Shown here: one piece after another, positions 46,295 through 56,288 of the stretch
Numbering within the stretch: position 1 is the first letter of the stretch
Layout: every line of letters begins with the position of its first letter
Source of the DNA: Teichococcus aerophilus
Lineage (GTDB): Bacteria; Pseudomonadota; Alphaproteobacteria; Acetobacterales; Acetobacteraceae
NCBI RefSeq assembly: GCF_014490485.1
Contig: NZ_JACTVA010000020.1
Span: forward strand, 24,291-88,290
Length of the DNA stretch: 64,000 nucleotides
Direction: 5' to 3'
Translations under genes and position numbers: made by a program
Notes under the pieces: generated by a model
What the model was told of the DNA's origin: nothing
The model's input: the letters and a program-made list of their open reading frames with translations, nothing else
The model's database searches: none

Positions 46295-47899
46295 ATGAAC
46301 GGTTTCCGCCCCACCCGCCGCTGGCTGACGCGCGCCGCGCTCGGCACCGTCGCCGCCGTCAGCGCGCCGGACTGGCTCAGCGCCGCCCTGGCCCAGGGCG
46401 CCGGCGGCACGCTGCGTATCGGCATGGCCGCCCCCAACACCACGCTGGACCCGCATTTCCAGAGCAACGCGCCCAACAACGCCGTCAACAGCCACATCTT
46501 CGATGCGCTGGTGACGAACGACGCGCAATCCGGCTCCAAGCCTGGCCTGGCGGAATCCTGGAAGGCGCTGGACGACACGCATTGGGAGTTCAAGCTGCGC
46601 CAGGGCGTGAACTTCAGCGACGGCACCGCCTTCGCGGCGGAGGACGCTATCGCCTCCATCCAGCGCGCCAACGACCTGCCCAGCACCTCCTCCTTCCGCA
46701 CCTACACGCGCAGCATCAAGGCGATGACGGCGAAGGATGCGAACACGCTGCTGATCGAGACGACGGGGCCGGACCCGCTGCTGCCCAACTCGCTCAGCCG
46801 CATCCGCATCATCAGCGCCGACCACAAGGACGCGCCGACCACCGAATTCAACAACGGCAATGCCGCCATCGGCACCGGTGCGCTGATCCTGCAGGAATAC
46901 CAGCCGGGCACGCTCGTCCGCTTCAGCCGCAACGACAACTGGTGGGCCGGGCGGCTGCCCTGGAACGAGGTCGCGCTGCGGATGATGACGGATGACGGCG
47001 CCCGCCTCGCAGCCCTGCTCTCCGGCGACCTCGATATCATCGAGGCTGTGCCGAGCCAGGGCACGGCGCGGGTGAAGCAGAACGAGCGCTTCCACCTGAT
47101 CCGCGGCATCTCCAGCCGCTTCGTCTACTTCGCCATGGACCAGAAGCGGGATGTCACCCCCTTCGTCACCGACAATGCCGGCAAGCCTCTGGAGAAGAAC
47201 CCGTTCCGCGACGTCCGCGTGCGGCAGGCGCTCTCCATGGCCATCAACCGCCAGGCCCTGGCGGAGCGGGTGATGGAGGGCGATGCGGTCATCGCCAGCC
47301 AGTTCCTGCCCAAGGGCGGCGCCGGTACGTCGGACAAGGTGGAGGTCGTGCCCTTCGACGCCAACCGCGCCAAGGCCCTGCTGGCCGAGGCCGGCTATCC
47401 CAACGGCTTCCGCGTCACCCTGCACGGCCCGAACGACCGCTACATCAACGACGCCAAGATTGTGCAGGCCGTGGCGCAGATGCTGACGCGCATCGGCGTG
47501 CAGGCACAGGCCGAGGTGATGCCCTGGTCGGTCTATTCCGCCAAGAACGCCAATGCCGAGTTCAGCATGATGCTGGGCGCCTGGGGCGTGAACACGGGCG
47601 AGACCTCCAACCCGCTGAAGGCGCTGGTCTCCACCTACGACCGCCAGGCCGGCATGGGGGCCAGCAATGTCGGCCGCTATTCCAACCCGGAGGTGGACAA
47701 GCTGGTGAAGCAGGCGCTGCTGACCATGGACGACGCGGCGCGCAACGCGCTGCTGGCCCAGGCCAGCGAGCTGGTCTTCGCCGATTTCGCCCTGATCCCG
47801 CTGCACCACGAAGTCTCGGTCTGGGCCGCCCGCAAGGGCCTGAACTACGAGACGCGCGCGGACCAGTACACGCTGGCCATGGGCGTGACGAAGGGCTGA
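46295..47899 (+). CDS. Extracellular solute-binding protein family 5 (peptide-type ABC, orphan)
   Basis: 534 residues from the ATG at 46295. N-terminus MNGFRPTRRWLTRAALGTVA resembles a Tat signal. Family 5 segments: GTLRIGMAAPNTTLDPHFQS, LAESWKALDDTHWEFKLRQG, VNFSDGTAFAAEDA, RQALSMAINRQALAERVM. It would bind peptides or related ligands in the periplasm. Permease and ATPase genes are absent nearby. It follows the GntR gene by 103 bp; hydrolase and gamma-glutamyltransferase genes lie downstream. Confidence 0.9.
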   Translation: MNGFRPTRRWLTRAALGTVAAVSAPDWLSAALAQGAGGTLRIGMAAPNTTLDPHFQSNAPNNAVNSHIFDALVTNDAQSGSKPGLAESWKALDDTHWEFKLRQGVNFSDGTAFAAEDAIASIQRANDLPSTSSFRTYTRSIKAMTAKDANTLLIETTGPDPLLPNSLSRIRIISADHKDAPTTEFNNGNAAIGTGALILQEYQPGTLVRFSRNDNWWAGRLPWNEVALRMMTDDGARLAALLSGDLDIIEAVPSQGTARVKQNERFHLIRGISSRFVYFAMDQKRDVTPFVTDNAGKPLEKNPFRDVRVRQALSMAINRQALAERVMEGDAVIASQFLPKGGAGTSDKVEVVPFDANRAKALLAEAGYPNGFRVTLHGPNDRYINDAKIVQAVAQMLTRIGVQAQAEVMPWSVYSAKNANAEFSMMLGAWGVNTGETSNPLKALVSTYDRQAGMGASNVGRYSNPEVDKLVKQALLTMDDAARNALLAQASELVFADFALIPLHHEVSVWAARKGLNYETRADQYTLAMGVTKG

Positions 47900-47989
47900 A
47901 GGCTTTGCCGGCTGGGCCCGGAATCATCGGGCCTGGCCGCCGAGGACTGGCACAGTGCAGCACCGGAGTTCGAAGGCGTGCACTGGGGA

Positions 47990-48278
47990 ATTGAGAGGGG
48001 CGCTGCCCCTCTCAAACTCTCCCCGCCAAAGGCCTGAGGCCTTTGGAAACCCATGTGTTGGCTGCCACCGTTGCGGACACCTGGATGTTGGGGGAATGCT
48101 TCCCGCATCTGCACTGCTCCGCCTTCGGCGCAGCGTCGTAAAGTATTGTTTTATATAAATATCATTCAAACCCAGGCCACCCACCATCGGGCTGTGGCGC
48201 GACGCGACTGAACGCGGGTGCAGGGGATCGTATCCCCTGCCGGGGGAGCTCGAGGGGGCAGAGCCCTCTCGATCCCAC
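47990..48278 (+). repeat. Family C intergenic repeat C2
   Basis: Left tip: TTGAGAGGGGCGCTGCCCC plus TCTCAA, then CCAAAGGCCTGAGGCCTTTGG. Right tip at ~48235-48278: CCCCTGCCGGGGG and GAGGGGGCAGAGCCCTCTCG. The interior is AT-rich (GTTTTATATAAATATCATTC, ~48149-48168). It begins ~91 bp past the upstream stop. No gene inside. Confidence 0.7.
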
Positions 48279-48319
48279 CGTAGAAACGGCGTTTCCAAAC
48301 GGCCCCCGGAGACCAGACC

Positions 48320-49177
48320 ATGACCGACGCACCCGCCACCGCCGAAGCCACCGCCCGCGCCAAGGCGATCTACGACCTTGGCCCGACCGTGATCTTCTCC
48401 TGCAAGGCCGATCCGCGCTTCCAGTATTGCCTCTACGTACCGCCTCAGGTGGGCAAGGGCACCAAGGTGGACCTGCTGGTGGCGGTGCATGGCACCGGCC
48501 GCACCAGCTTCCTCGACTTCCGTGATGGCTTCGCCGAATTCGGCAAGTGGAACGACGTCGCCATTCTCTGCCCCATCTTCCCGGTCGGCGTGCTGGGGGA
48601 TGGCGCCCGCAGCGGCTACAAGTACATGCAGGAAGGCGACATCCGCTACGACCTGCTGGTGCTGGAGATGGTGAAGGAGGTGGCCGAGAAATACGGCCAG
48701 GACTGGTCCAGCTTCGCCATGTTCGGCTTCTCCGGCGGCGGCCATTTCAGCCACCGCTTCGCCATCCTGCATCCGGACAAGCTGTGGGCCGCCTCCATCG
48801 GCGCCTCCGGCTCCGTCACGCTGTTGGACGCGGACAAGGATTGGTGGGTTGGCATCCGCAACCTGAAGGAGAAGTTCGGCATCACCTTCAATGCCGAGGC
48901 ATTGGCAAAAGTGCCGGTGCAGATGGTGGTGGGCGATGCGGATCTCGAGACCTGGGAGATCACCCACAAGCCCGGCGGCACCTACTGGATGGAAGGCGCC
49001 AACGATGCCGGCGCCACCCGCCCGGAGCGCCTGAAATCCCTGGCAGCCTCCTTCGAAAAGGCGGGCGTGAAAGTGCAGCTCGATCTCGTCCCCGGCGTCT
49101 CCCACGATCGCATCAAGGTGCTGGATCGCGTAAAAGACTTCCTGGCCGGCGTGCTCAAGACGAAGCGGGCCCGCTGA
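48320..49177 (+). CDS. Alpha/beta hydrolase, PHB-depolymerase-like fold
   Basis: 285 residues, no signal peptide. LLVAVHGTGRTSFLDF, nucleophile elbow MFGFSGGGHFSHRFA, acid region VVGDADLETWEI and catalytic-type His in PGVSHDRIKVLD. Complete triad expected. Substrate unknown. It ends 1 bp before the gamma-glutamyltransferase start, so the pair is one operon. Confidence 0.83.
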   Translation: MTDAPATAEATARAKAIYDLGPTVIFSCKADPRFQYCLYVPPQVGKGTKVDLLVAVHGTGRTSFLDFRDGFAEFGKWNDVAILCPIFPVGVLGDGARSGYKYMQEGDIRYDLLVLEMVKEVAEKYGQDWSSFAMFGFSGGGHFSHRFAILHPDKLWAASIGASGSVTLLDADKDWWVGIRNLKEKFGITFNAEALAKVPVQMVVGDADLETWEITHKPGGTYWMEGANDAGATRPERLKSLAASFEKAGVKVQLDLVPGVSHDRIKVLDRVKDFLAGVLKTKRAR

Positions 49178-49178
49178 C

Positions 49179-50783
49179 ATGCCCGGCATGATCGTCGCGC
49201 CGCAGCCGGAGGCGGTGGAAGCCGGCGCGGCGGTGCTCGCACGCGGCGGCAACGCCATCGATGCCGCCATTGCCTGCGCCTTCGTGCAGGGGGTGGTCGA
49301 TCCGCTGATGTGCGGCATCGGCGGCTTCGGCTCCATGCAGGTCTACATGCCGGGCCGCGGCGTGCACGAGGTGCTGGAATTCTACGCCCGCGCCCCCCTG
49401 GCGGCGACGCCGGACATGTGGACGGACAAGCTGCTCGGCCAGTCGCGCGACGGTTTTGCGTTTCTGCTGGAAGGCGGAATCAGCGAACAGGGCCACCTGG
49501 CCGTCTGCACGCCAGGCAATGTGAAGGGCTATGCGGAAGCCCTCTCCCGCTACGGCACGCTGGATTGGGCGGATGCCATGGCGCCGGCCATCGCGCAGGC
49601 GAAGCGTGGCGTGATGGTGCGGCCGCACATGCACTGGTTCTGGAGCCAGGACCAGCGCGGCAGCGGCCAGGTGAACACCGCCGACAAGCTGCGCCTGACC
49701 GGGACCGGCCGCCGCGTCTACTTCAACGAGGACGGCAGCACCAAGCGCCCCGGCCAGATGCTGCACAACCCGGACATGGCCTGCACGCTGGAGCGTCTGG
49801 CCGCCGGTGGCCCCGATTTCTTCTACAATGGCGAACTGGCCGAGCAGATGGCGGCCGACTTCGCCGCCCAGGGCGGCCTGATCCGCCAGGACGACTTCGC
49901 CGCCTACGAGCTGTCGGTCGTGCAGCCCATCTGGGGCGCGTATCGCGGCCACCGCATCTCCACCACGCCGCCGCCGGCCAGCGGCATGCTGATGCTGCAG
50001 ATTCTGCAGATGCTGGAGCATTTCGACCTACGCGCGCTGGAGCATAACGGCGTCGAGCACGTGCGCCTGCTGGCCGAGGCGATGAAGCGCATGACCATCG
50101 ACAAGGACAACCACATGGGCGACCCCGCCTATGTCGATGTCCCCATCGAGCGCCTCATCTCCCAGGACTACGCCGCGCAGCAGGCGGACAGCATCCGCCG
50201 CGGCGAACGCGCACAAGTAAAACGGCTGGACAAGTCGGACCGCGACACCACCCACATCTCCGTAGTGGACAAGGACGGCAACGCGGTGGCGCTGACCCAC
50301 ACGCTGGGCAGCCCTTCCGGCGCCATCACCGAAGGCCTCGGCTTCATGTACAACGGCACGATGAGCCGCTTCGACCCGCGCCCGGGCCGTGCCGGTTCCA
50401 TCGCGCCAGGCAAGCGCCGTTCCAGCTCCGCCGCGCCCACCATCGTCTTCAAGGGCGATGCGCCCCACATCGTCATCGGCGCACCGGGCGGCAGCTACAT
50501 CGCGCCGGCCGTGGCCCAGGGCATCATGAACGTCATCGATTTCGACATGTCGATGCTGGAAGCCGTGGCGGCCCCGCGCATCGTCGCCGTGTCCGATTCC
50601 ATCGACGTCGCCAACCGGGTGAAGATGGCGGTGACGGACGCGCTGGAAGCCGATGGCTACTCCATCAAGCGCAGCCCGATGAGCTACGCCTTCGCCGCCC
50701 TGCACGGCATCCGCATCCAGGACGGCCAGCTGGACGGCGGCGCGGACCCGCAACGCGACGGCATGGCCATTCGCGTCGCCTGA
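49179..50783 (+). CDS. Gamma-glutamyltransferase family protein (cytoplasmic type)
   Basis: 534 residues. The autoprocessing motif is DTTHISVVDKDGNAVALTHT, with Thr357 predicted as the new N-terminal nucleophile; N-terminal GGNAIDAAIACAFVQGVVDP and C-terminal SSAAPTIVFKGDAPHIVIGA with IGAPGGSYI are typical. There is no signal peptide, unlike periplasmic GGT, so it probably acts in the cytosol on imported gamma-glutamyl compounds. Partner of the upstream hydrolase. Repeat A9 follows. Confidence 0.91.
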   Translation: MPGMIVAPQPEAVEAGAAVLARGGNAIDAAIACAFVQGVVDPLMCGIGGFGSMQVYMPGRGVHEVLEFYARAPLAATPDMWTDKLLGQSRDGFAFLLEGGISEQGHLAVCTPGNVKGYAEALSRYGTLDWADAMAPAIAQAKRGVMVRPHMHWFWSQDQRGSGQVNTADKLRLTGTGRRVYFNEDGSTKRPGQMLHNPDMACTLERLAAGGPDFFYNGELAEQMAADFAAQGGLIRQDDFAAYELSVVQPIWGAYRGHRISTTPPPASGMLMLQILQMLEHFDLRALEHNGVEHVRLLAEAMKRMTIDKDNHMGDPAYVDVPIERLISQDYAAQQADSIRRGERAQVKRLDKSDRDTTHISVVDKDGNAVALTHTLGSPSGAITEGLGFMYNGTMSRFDPRPGRAGSIAPGKRRSSSAAPTIVFKGDAPHIVIGAPGGSYIAPAVAQGIMNVIDFDMSMLEAVAAPRIVAVSDSIDVANRVKMAVTDALEADGYSIKRSPMSYAFAALHGIRIQDGQLDGGADPQRDGMAIRVA

Positions 50784-50802
50784 GGTGTACGGAGGGGAGG
50801 AC

Positions 50803-51048
50803 AAGGCCGGGGAAGGAATTCCCCGGACCCCTTCTTTTCTTTCCGCGCGTTTGGCGAAGCGCTTCAGGACTGAGAGCGGACGCTGCTTGATGATTTTAAT
50901 CATGGGCCGCGCGGGCTGAACCGTCAGTCGCCGGAGGTCCTAGACTTCCGGCCCACCCAGCCGGGTCTCAGGACCAACCGCCCGACAGCCCTGCCCAAAA
51001 CTCGAAAAAGTAAAAGAAGGGGCCCGGGGAATTCTTTCCCCGGCCTTC
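50803..51048 (+). repeat. Family A intergenic repeat A9
   Basis: 246 bp. Ends AAGGCCGGGGAAGGAATTCC and GGGGAATTCTTTCCCCGGCC; core GGCTGAACCGTCAGTCGCC and CCGGAGGTCCTAGACTTCCG near 50931. It begins 20 bp past the gamma-glutamyltransferase stop. Confidence 0.92.
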
Positions 51049-51159
51049 CCTTTCCTTCACACCAGCCTAGCAAAACAAGCCTCCCCAAATGCCCCGGCGT
51101 TAGGGGTTTCTCAAGCGGTTCGGCCCACCCTCTCCCGCAATCATGAAGGGATGTTGGGC

Positions 51160-53223
51160 ATGCGGATCCGCACGTTTTTCCTGGCCTGTTTCTGTGGTGT
51201 GGCTGTGCCTGGCGCGGTTGCCTCGCTGTGGCTGTCCAGTGCCGAGTGGTCGCTGTGGGAACAGGCGGAGGATGCGCGCGCCGCCACCCGTGCCGTCAGC
51301 GACGCGCAACGGGCGCAGACGGCCATCGCAGTTGAGGTCGGCGGCTATGTCTCGCTGCTCCGCATGCCGTCCCCGGATATCGAGCTGGCCCGCCGTGCTG
51401 CCGCGCAGACCGAGCAGTTGTTGCAGGCGGCTGTAACCAGTGCCCAGAAGGGCGGCTTCCAGGCGCATCTGGCGCAGAATGCCATCACCCGCATCGCCGG
51501 CGTCCGCCAGCGCGCCATGGCCGATTTGGCCCGGCCGATGGAAAGCCGCGATGTCAGCCTGCAGGCCCTGACCCAGACCACCCGTAACGAGACGGCGGAG
51601 TCGCTGCGCCAACTAGGTGCCGAGGCCGCCGTGCGGGTGTTCCACACCGCGCCCGACGCCGCCATTTTGGTCGAGGTCGCCAGCAATGCCATGGATTTCC
51701 GCGACTATATGGGCCGCCGCAGCACCGCCGTCAGCAGTTGGATGAGCGGCCAGCCGGTGCAGCCCGCGGCTTACGACACTGCCCAGGCGCTGACCGGGCG
51801 GATGGAGCAGGCCTGGGGCGCCGCGCAGCGGCTGGTGGCCGGCCTGCCCAACAACGCGCCGATGCAGGCAGCCGTGCGGGAACAGCACGCCCTGCAGGCC
51901 CAGGCCGAGCCACGCTGGCGGCAGATGCTGGAGCTGGCGCGCGGCGGGGCGATGGGCGGCACCGTCAATTGGGGCACTACGGTCGCGGAGTTCCGTCCGT
52001 GGTCGGTGCAGTCGCAGGCCTTCATCCTCAGCTTGCGGGACGCGGCGCTGGATGTGGCGATGCAGCGGACGGACGAGGCCTCGAACGTCGCCCGCAACGG
52101 CTTCATCGCTGCCCTGGCCCTGGCCCTGCTGGTGTGCGGCCTGGCCGCTGTTTCCATCACCCTGCTGCTTCGCCGCATCGTGCAGCCGCTGCGGGCGCTG
52201 ACCGGCAGCGTCACCCGCATTGCCGAGGGGGAGCTGGATCTCGTCGTCCCCGGCCAGCAGCGCAAGGATGAGCTGGGCGCGATGGCGCAGGCGGTGGAGA
52301 CCCTCCGCGCTGGCTCGGTCGATCGCCTGGCGATGGCCGAGGCGCAGCAGGAAGGCCAGCGCCAGCAGATCGAACGCGCCAAGCGCGTCGATACCCTGCT
52401 GCGGGAGTTCGAGGCCGATACCGCCGATACGCTCCGCGCCGTCGCCTCCGCCGCGACGGAGATGGACGCCACCGCCGCCGGCATGGTGGATATTGCCACC
52501 AGCGGCAACAGCCGCGCCTCCGCCGTGGCCAATGCCTCCCAGCAGGCCAGCGGCAACGTGCAGACCGTCGCCGCGGCGGCCGAGGAACTCTCGGCCAGCA
52601 TCAGCGAAGTCGCCCGCCAGGTGCGGGACAGTGCCGCCCGCGCCCGCGAGGCCTCCGAGGCCGCGCAGAACACCGACCGCACCGTGCGCGGCCTGTCGGA
52701 AGCCGCCGGGCGCATCGGGGACGTGGTGCAACTGATCACCGGCATCGCCAGCCAGACCAACCTGCTCGCCCTGAACGCCACCATCGAGGCCGCACGCGCC
52801 GGCGAAAGCGGCAAGGGCTTCGCCGTGGTGGCCGGGGAGGTGAAGTCCCTCGCCAGCCAGACCGCCAAGGCCACCGAGGAAATCGGCCAGCAGATCGCCG
52901 CCATGCAGTCCGAGACCGAGCGCACCGTGCAGGCGATCGGCGACATCGCCCGCATGATCCGCGAACTGAACGACGCCACCAGCCTGGTGGCGGAAGCCGC
53001 CGGGCAGCAGGCGGAGGCCACGCAGGAAATCGGCCGCGCGGTCGCCCAGGCCGCGGAAGGTACCGAGGCCGCTTCCCGCCACGCCGCCGGCGTCAGCGAG
53101 GACGCCGAACGCACCGGCCGCGCCGCCGGCGATGTCCGCGGCGCCGCCGGGGAACTGGCCCAGCAGGCGGAAGGGCTGCGGGGGCGGATGGACGGGTTCC
53201 TCTCAGCACTCCGAGTGGCCTGA
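51160..53223 (+). CDS. Methyl-accepting chemotaxis protein
   Basis: 687 residues from the ATG at 51160, chosen because AAGGGA lies 8 bp upstream; ATG 51151 is spaced too close. TM1 ([20 protein letters not shown]), a large helical periplasmic region, TM2 ([20 protein letters not shown]), HAMP ([20 protein letters not shown]), then a long coiled coil. The hairpin signature is [20 protein letters not shown] followed by [10 protein letters not shown]. No terminal CheR/CheB docking pentapeptide is evident. Ligand unknown; no che genes nearby. Confidence 0.94.
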   Translation: MRIRTFFLACFCGVAVPGAVASLWLSSAEWSLWEQAEDARAATRAVSDAQRAQTAIAVEVGGYVSLLRMPSPDIELARRAAAQTEQLLQAAVTSAQKGGFQAHLAQNAITRIAGVRQRAMADLARPMESRDVSLQALTQTTRNETAESLRQLGAEAAVRVFHTAPDAAILVEVASNAMDFRDYMGRRSTAVSSWMSGQPVQPAAYDTAQALTGRMEQAWGAAQRLVAGLPNNAPMQAAVREQHALQAQAEPRWRQMLELARGGAMGGTVNWGTTVAEFRPWSVQSQAFILSLRDAALDVAMQRTDEASNVARNGFIAALALALLVCGLAAVSITLLLRRIVQPLRALTGSVTRIAEGELDLVVPGQQRKDELGAMAQAVETLRAGSVDRLAMAEAQQEGQRQQIERAKRVDTLLREFEADTADTLRAVASAATEMDATAAGMVDIATSGNSRASAVANASQQASGNVQTVAAAAEELSASISEVARQVRDSAARAREASEAAQNTDRTVRGLSEAAGRIGDVVQLITGIASQTNLLALNATIEAARAGESGKGFAVVAGEVKSLASQTAKATEEIGQQIAAMQSETERTVQAIGDIARMIRELNDATSLVAEAAGQQAEATQEIGRAVAQAAEGTEAASRHAAGVSEDAERTGRAAGDVRGAAGELAQQAEGLRGRMDGFLSALRVA

Positions 53224-53267
53224 CGCTTCTCCCCCTTCTCTTGAGCAGGGCCAGGAAAGCGAGAAAG

Positions 53268-53512
53268 GAAGACTGGGGAAGGAATTCCCCAGACCCCTTC
53301 TTTCTTCGAGTCTTCTGGGCGGGGCTGTTGAGCGGTTGGTCCTGAGACCCGGCTGGGTGCGCCGGAGGTCCTAGACCTCCGGCGACTGAGGGTTCAGCCC
53401 GCGTGCTCTCATATTTAAAATCAACAAGCAGCGCCCGTTCTCACTCCTGAAGCGCTTCACCAAACTCGCAGAAAGAAAAGAAGGGGCCCGGGGAATTCTT
53501 TCCCCGGCCTTC
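53268..53512 (-). repeat. Family A intergenic repeat A10
   Basis: 245 bp. Left AAGACTGGGGAAGGAATTCC, right GGGGAATTCTTTCCCCGGCC; reverse core with a perfect palindrome CCGGAGGTCCTAGACCTCCG (53360-53384) and GACTGAGGGTTCAGCCCGCG. Between convergent MCP and lipoprotein genes. Confidence 0.93.
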
Positions 53513-53546
53513 CTCACCTTTAGCTTTCCCCAGCCAAGGCCACGCT

Positions 53547-54029
53547 TCAACTGCGGCGGGAAGCCGAGGCCAGTTCGCGCAGGCAGGTGGCTTCGGTCCG
53601 GCGTTCCACGCCGGACGCGCGGGCGGTGGCGTAGGTCACGCGCAAATCGGGGGCGGTGCGGTCCCGGTACAGCATGATGTCCAGATGGCAGGCGGTGCTC
53701 TGGTACAGCCAGATTTCCGCTTCGCCTTCATTGCGGCGCAGGCTGGGCTCGCCCAGCAGGCGGCGGATGGTGGCGGGGGGCTGGCCCAGGAGCTGCGCGG
53801 CCTGGGTTGGCACGCCGTCCAGCGCGGGCATGGCGGGCTGGCCGGCGGCGGTCTGTTCCACGCTGGGCGCGGTCAGGGGCTGCATGCCAGCCAGGTTGGC
53901 GCGGTAATTGGCCAGCACTTCGTCCAGCACCGCCTGGCGGTCGACCGCGGGCTGCTGGGCGCAACCGGCCAGCAGCGCCGCGCAGAGCAGCAGGGGGGGA
54001 AGGCTTCGGGCCAGCATGGCAGGCGGCAT
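53547..54029 (-). CDS. Hypothetical lipoprotein
   Basis: 160 residues from ATG 54029; ATG 54017 is an alternative. The N-terminus ARSLPPLLLCAALLAGCAQQ carries a lipobox (LAGC), so it should be lipid-anchored. The middle has VPTQAAQLLGQPPATIRRLL and GEPSLRRNEGEAEIWLYQS, recalling small BamE/SmpA-like outer-membrane lipoproteins that contain 'GxP..WxY' patterns; this similarity is only suggestive. It follows the bactofilin gene, separated by a terminator. Confidence 0.72.
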   Translation of the reverse strand: MPPAMLARSLPPLLLCAALLAGCAQQPAVDRQAVLDEVLANYRANLAGMQPLTAPSVEQTAAGQPAMPALDGVPTQAAQLLGQPPATIRRLLGEPSLRRNEGEAEIWLYQSTACHLDIMLYRDRTAPDLRVTYATARASGVERRTEATCLRELASASRRS

Positions 54030-54049
54030 AGCCGATGCCGGCGCAAACA

Positions 54050-54083
54050 AGAAGGGCGGGCCGGTTGTCCGGCCCGCCCTTCT
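54050..54083 (-). terminator. Terminator of the bactofilin gene
   Basis: A perfect 15-bp stem AGAAGGGCGGGCCGG/CCGGCCCGCCCTTCT with a 4-base loop, followed on the minus strand by TGTTTGC; 38 bp past the bactofilin stop. Confidence 0.8.
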
Positions 54084-54121
54084 CGGCACTGTCAATACGC
54101 GGCGTCTATCGTGGGCGTGGC

Positions 54122-54778
54122 TTATTCGACCACGCGGTCCACTTCGCTGTGGGCCAGCGGCATGGCGGGGCGGGGCGCCGGGTTGCTGTCGCTCAGCATT
54201 TCCATGCGGCCGGAGACCTGGCCGCCTTCTTCCACCTGCAGGCGGCGGCAGCGGGCGACGCCCAGCACGCGGCCGGTGCTGCGGATGATCAGGTTGCCCT
54301 TCACCGTCAGCGTGCCGTCGAAGATGCCGGCGATCTCGGCGTCCTCGACCTCGACCTCACCCTTGAACACGCCGGAATGCGTGATCTGCAGCTCGGCGGC
54401 GTGCATCATCTGGCTCTCGACGGTGCCTTCGACGACCAGCCGCTCGGCATCCGTGACGGTACCCTGCAGGCTGATACCCTTGCCGACGACCATGGAGCGG
54501 CGCTCCGCGGCCGGGGCCGGGCGGGCGCCGGTGGCAACGATGGGGCCGGCGCCAGCCATGGGGGGGCGGGGCGGCATGCCCATGCCGGTCGGCTGACCGG
54601 GCTTCGGCGGAAGGTTCATGGCGGCCTCCTTGGCGGCGGCGGGACGGAAGGGGGGAACGGCCAGGTCGGGGTCGCGCGCCACCGGAACGGTGGTCGGCGC
54701 GCCGCTATCCGGCGAATCCGGAACGGCCCCTGGCGCGGGTGGAGTGGGTTCTTCGCGGCGGCGGCGGAAGACGGACAT
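54122..54778 (-). CDS. Bactofilin-family polymer-forming protein
   Basis: 218 residues. A Pro/Ala-rich disordered N-terminus (~1-95) precedes a DUF583 beta-helix with repeated turns: GKGISLQGTVTDAERLVVEG, VESQMMHAAELQITHSGVFK, GEVEVEDAEIAGIFDGTLTV. Bactofilins polymerise into membrane-associated filaments that shape cell structures. C-terminal tail SEVDRVVE. No peptidase partner (M23) is adjacent. Confidence 0.88.
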   Translation of the reverse strand: MSVFRRRREEPTPPAPGAVPDSPDSGAPTTVPVARDPDLAVPPFRPAAAKEAAMNLPPKPGQPTGMGMPPRPPMAGAGPIVATGARPAPAAERRSMVVGKGISLQGTVTDAERLVVEGTVESQMMHAAELQITHSGVFKGEVEVEDAEIAGIFDGTLTVKGNLIIRSTGRVLGVARCRRLQVEEGGQVSGRMEMLSDSNPAPRPAMPLAHSEVDRVVE

Positions 54779-55267
54779 GAGCTCCCCCTTTGCACAGCTG
54801 GTTGTGAAGCCCCGTGCCGGTCAGCGCGGGGCCAGGCTTTTGGTCATCGTCCCAATCGGCGCGCCGCCCCGGAGAGGGGAAGCCGCATGCCGGGCGGCAC
54901 GCATCGGATCATCACGCCCGGCGAAGGACGCGATGCCTTGGGCTATCATGCGGCAGGCCGTGCGGACAACCGGGGGCAAGGCTTCTTCGTATTTTTTTCA
55001 GGGACTTCTTTGTAAGCGGACCTGGCGCCGAGGCCAGCGATCACCTCGCACGGAAGTCTTTTTCGTTCCAGTCAAGCACGGGTCGCGCCGCAGAATGTGA
55101 GCGGCCGGGCCGCACCCCGCCCCCGTCGGCACCCCGGCGCCGAAGTGAAGCCACGGGCAACGGCCGCCCCCGGCAGCGGCACGCCACCCCCGCCGCCCGC
55201 AACCCCTGGCCGGGCGGCGTGACGGCTGCTATCGCGCAGGTTCACCGCGAAACAGGGTTCCTTCATC
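54779..55267. other. Intergenic stretch, no firm feature
   Basis: 489 bp between divergent bactofilin and adenosine kinase genes. Notable pieces are a potential stem GCCGGGCG/CGCCCGGC (about 54893-54925) and a T-run GTATTTTTTTCAGGG (~54989-55003). No convincing open frame; promoters for both genes should lie here. Confidence 0.4.
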
Positions 55268-56251
55268 ATGGCGGCTGCGCCCACCCTCGACATCCTCGGC
55301 ATCGGCAACGCCATCGTGGACGTGCTGGCCCGCGCCGAGGACGGCTTCTTGGCCGCCCATGGCATGACGCCCGGCGCCATGGCGCTGATCGACGCAGCCC
55401 AGGCGGATGCCATCTACGCCGCCATGGGCCCTGGCGTGGAAAGCAGCGGCGGCTCCGCCGGCAATACCTGCGCCGTCGCGGCGGCGCTGGGCGCCAAGGT
55501 CGGCTTCCTCGGCAAGGTGGCGGACGACCAGCTCGGCACCGTCTTCGCGCATGATATCCAGGCCGCCGGCGTCAGCTTCCCCACCGCGCGCCTGAGCGGC
55601 GGCGCGCCGACCGCGCGATGCCTGATCCTGGTCTCGCCGGACGGGCAGCGGACCATGAACACCTTCCTCGGCGCCTGCGTCACCTTTGGCGAGGATGACG
55701 TGGACGAGGCCGCCGTGGCGGCCGCCGCCGTCACCTACATGGAAGGCTACCTGTTCGACCCCCCGGCCGCGCAGGCCGCCTTCCGCCGCGCCGCCCGGCT
55801 GGCCCATGCCGCCGGCCGCAAGGTGGCCATCAGCCTCTCAGACGCCTTCTGCGTCGGCCGCCACCGAGACGCCTTCCGCGCCTTCGTGGCCGAGGAAGCC
55901 GACATCCTCTTCGCCAACGAATCCGAGATCCTCAGCCTCTACGAGACCGAGAGCTTCGAGGAAGCCACGGAACGCGCCCGCAAGGACGTGGCCATCGCCG
56001 CCCTGACGCGCAGCGAACACGGCAGCATCATCGTCTCCGGCGCAGAGACCATCTCCGTCGCCGCCGTGCCGACCAAGGTGGTGGACACCACCGGCGCGGG
56101 CGACGCCTACGCCGCCGGCTTCCTCGCCGCCCTCACCCGCGGCTTGCCACTGGCGGAATGTGGCCGCTGGGGCTCCATCGCCGCCGCAGAAGTCATCAGC
56201 CACTTCGGCGCCCGGCCCCAGGCGGAGCTGAAGGCCCTGGTCGGCGTCTGA
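55268..56251 (+). CDS. PfkB-family kinase, adenosine kinase type
   Basis: 327 residues. LDILGIGNAIVDVLARAEDG, GGSAGNTCAVAAALGAKVGF and the catalytic base motif DTTGAGDAYAAGFLAAL are clear; RTMNTFLGACVTFGEDDVD is the substrate-lid segment seen in adenosine kinases. It would phosphorylate adenosine to AMP or a related nucleoside or sugar. Monocistronic. Confidence 0.9.
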   Translation: MAAAPTLDILGIGNAIVDVLARAEDGFLAAHGMTPGAMALIDAAQADAIYAAMGPGVESSGGSAGNTCAVAAALGAKVGFLGKVADDQLGTVFAHDIQAAGVSFPTARLSGGAPTARCLILVSPDGQRTMNTFLGACVTFGEDDVDEAAVAAAAVTYMEGYLFDPPAAQAAFRRAARLAHAAGRKVAISLSDAFCVGRHRDAFRAFVAEEADILFANESEILSLYETESFEEATERARKDVAIAALTRSEHGSIIVSGAETISVAAVPTKVVDTTGAGDAYAAGFLAALTRGLPLAECGRWGSIAAAEVISHFGARPQAELKALVGV

Positions 56252-56288
56252 GCAACCTTCTGGAGAGGGGGGCTTGCCTTGTGGCCTT

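Noticed and set aside
54940..55020. Small RNA gene ending at the T-run near 54990
   Set aside because: The T-run is not preceded by a convincing GC hairpin, so there is too little support.
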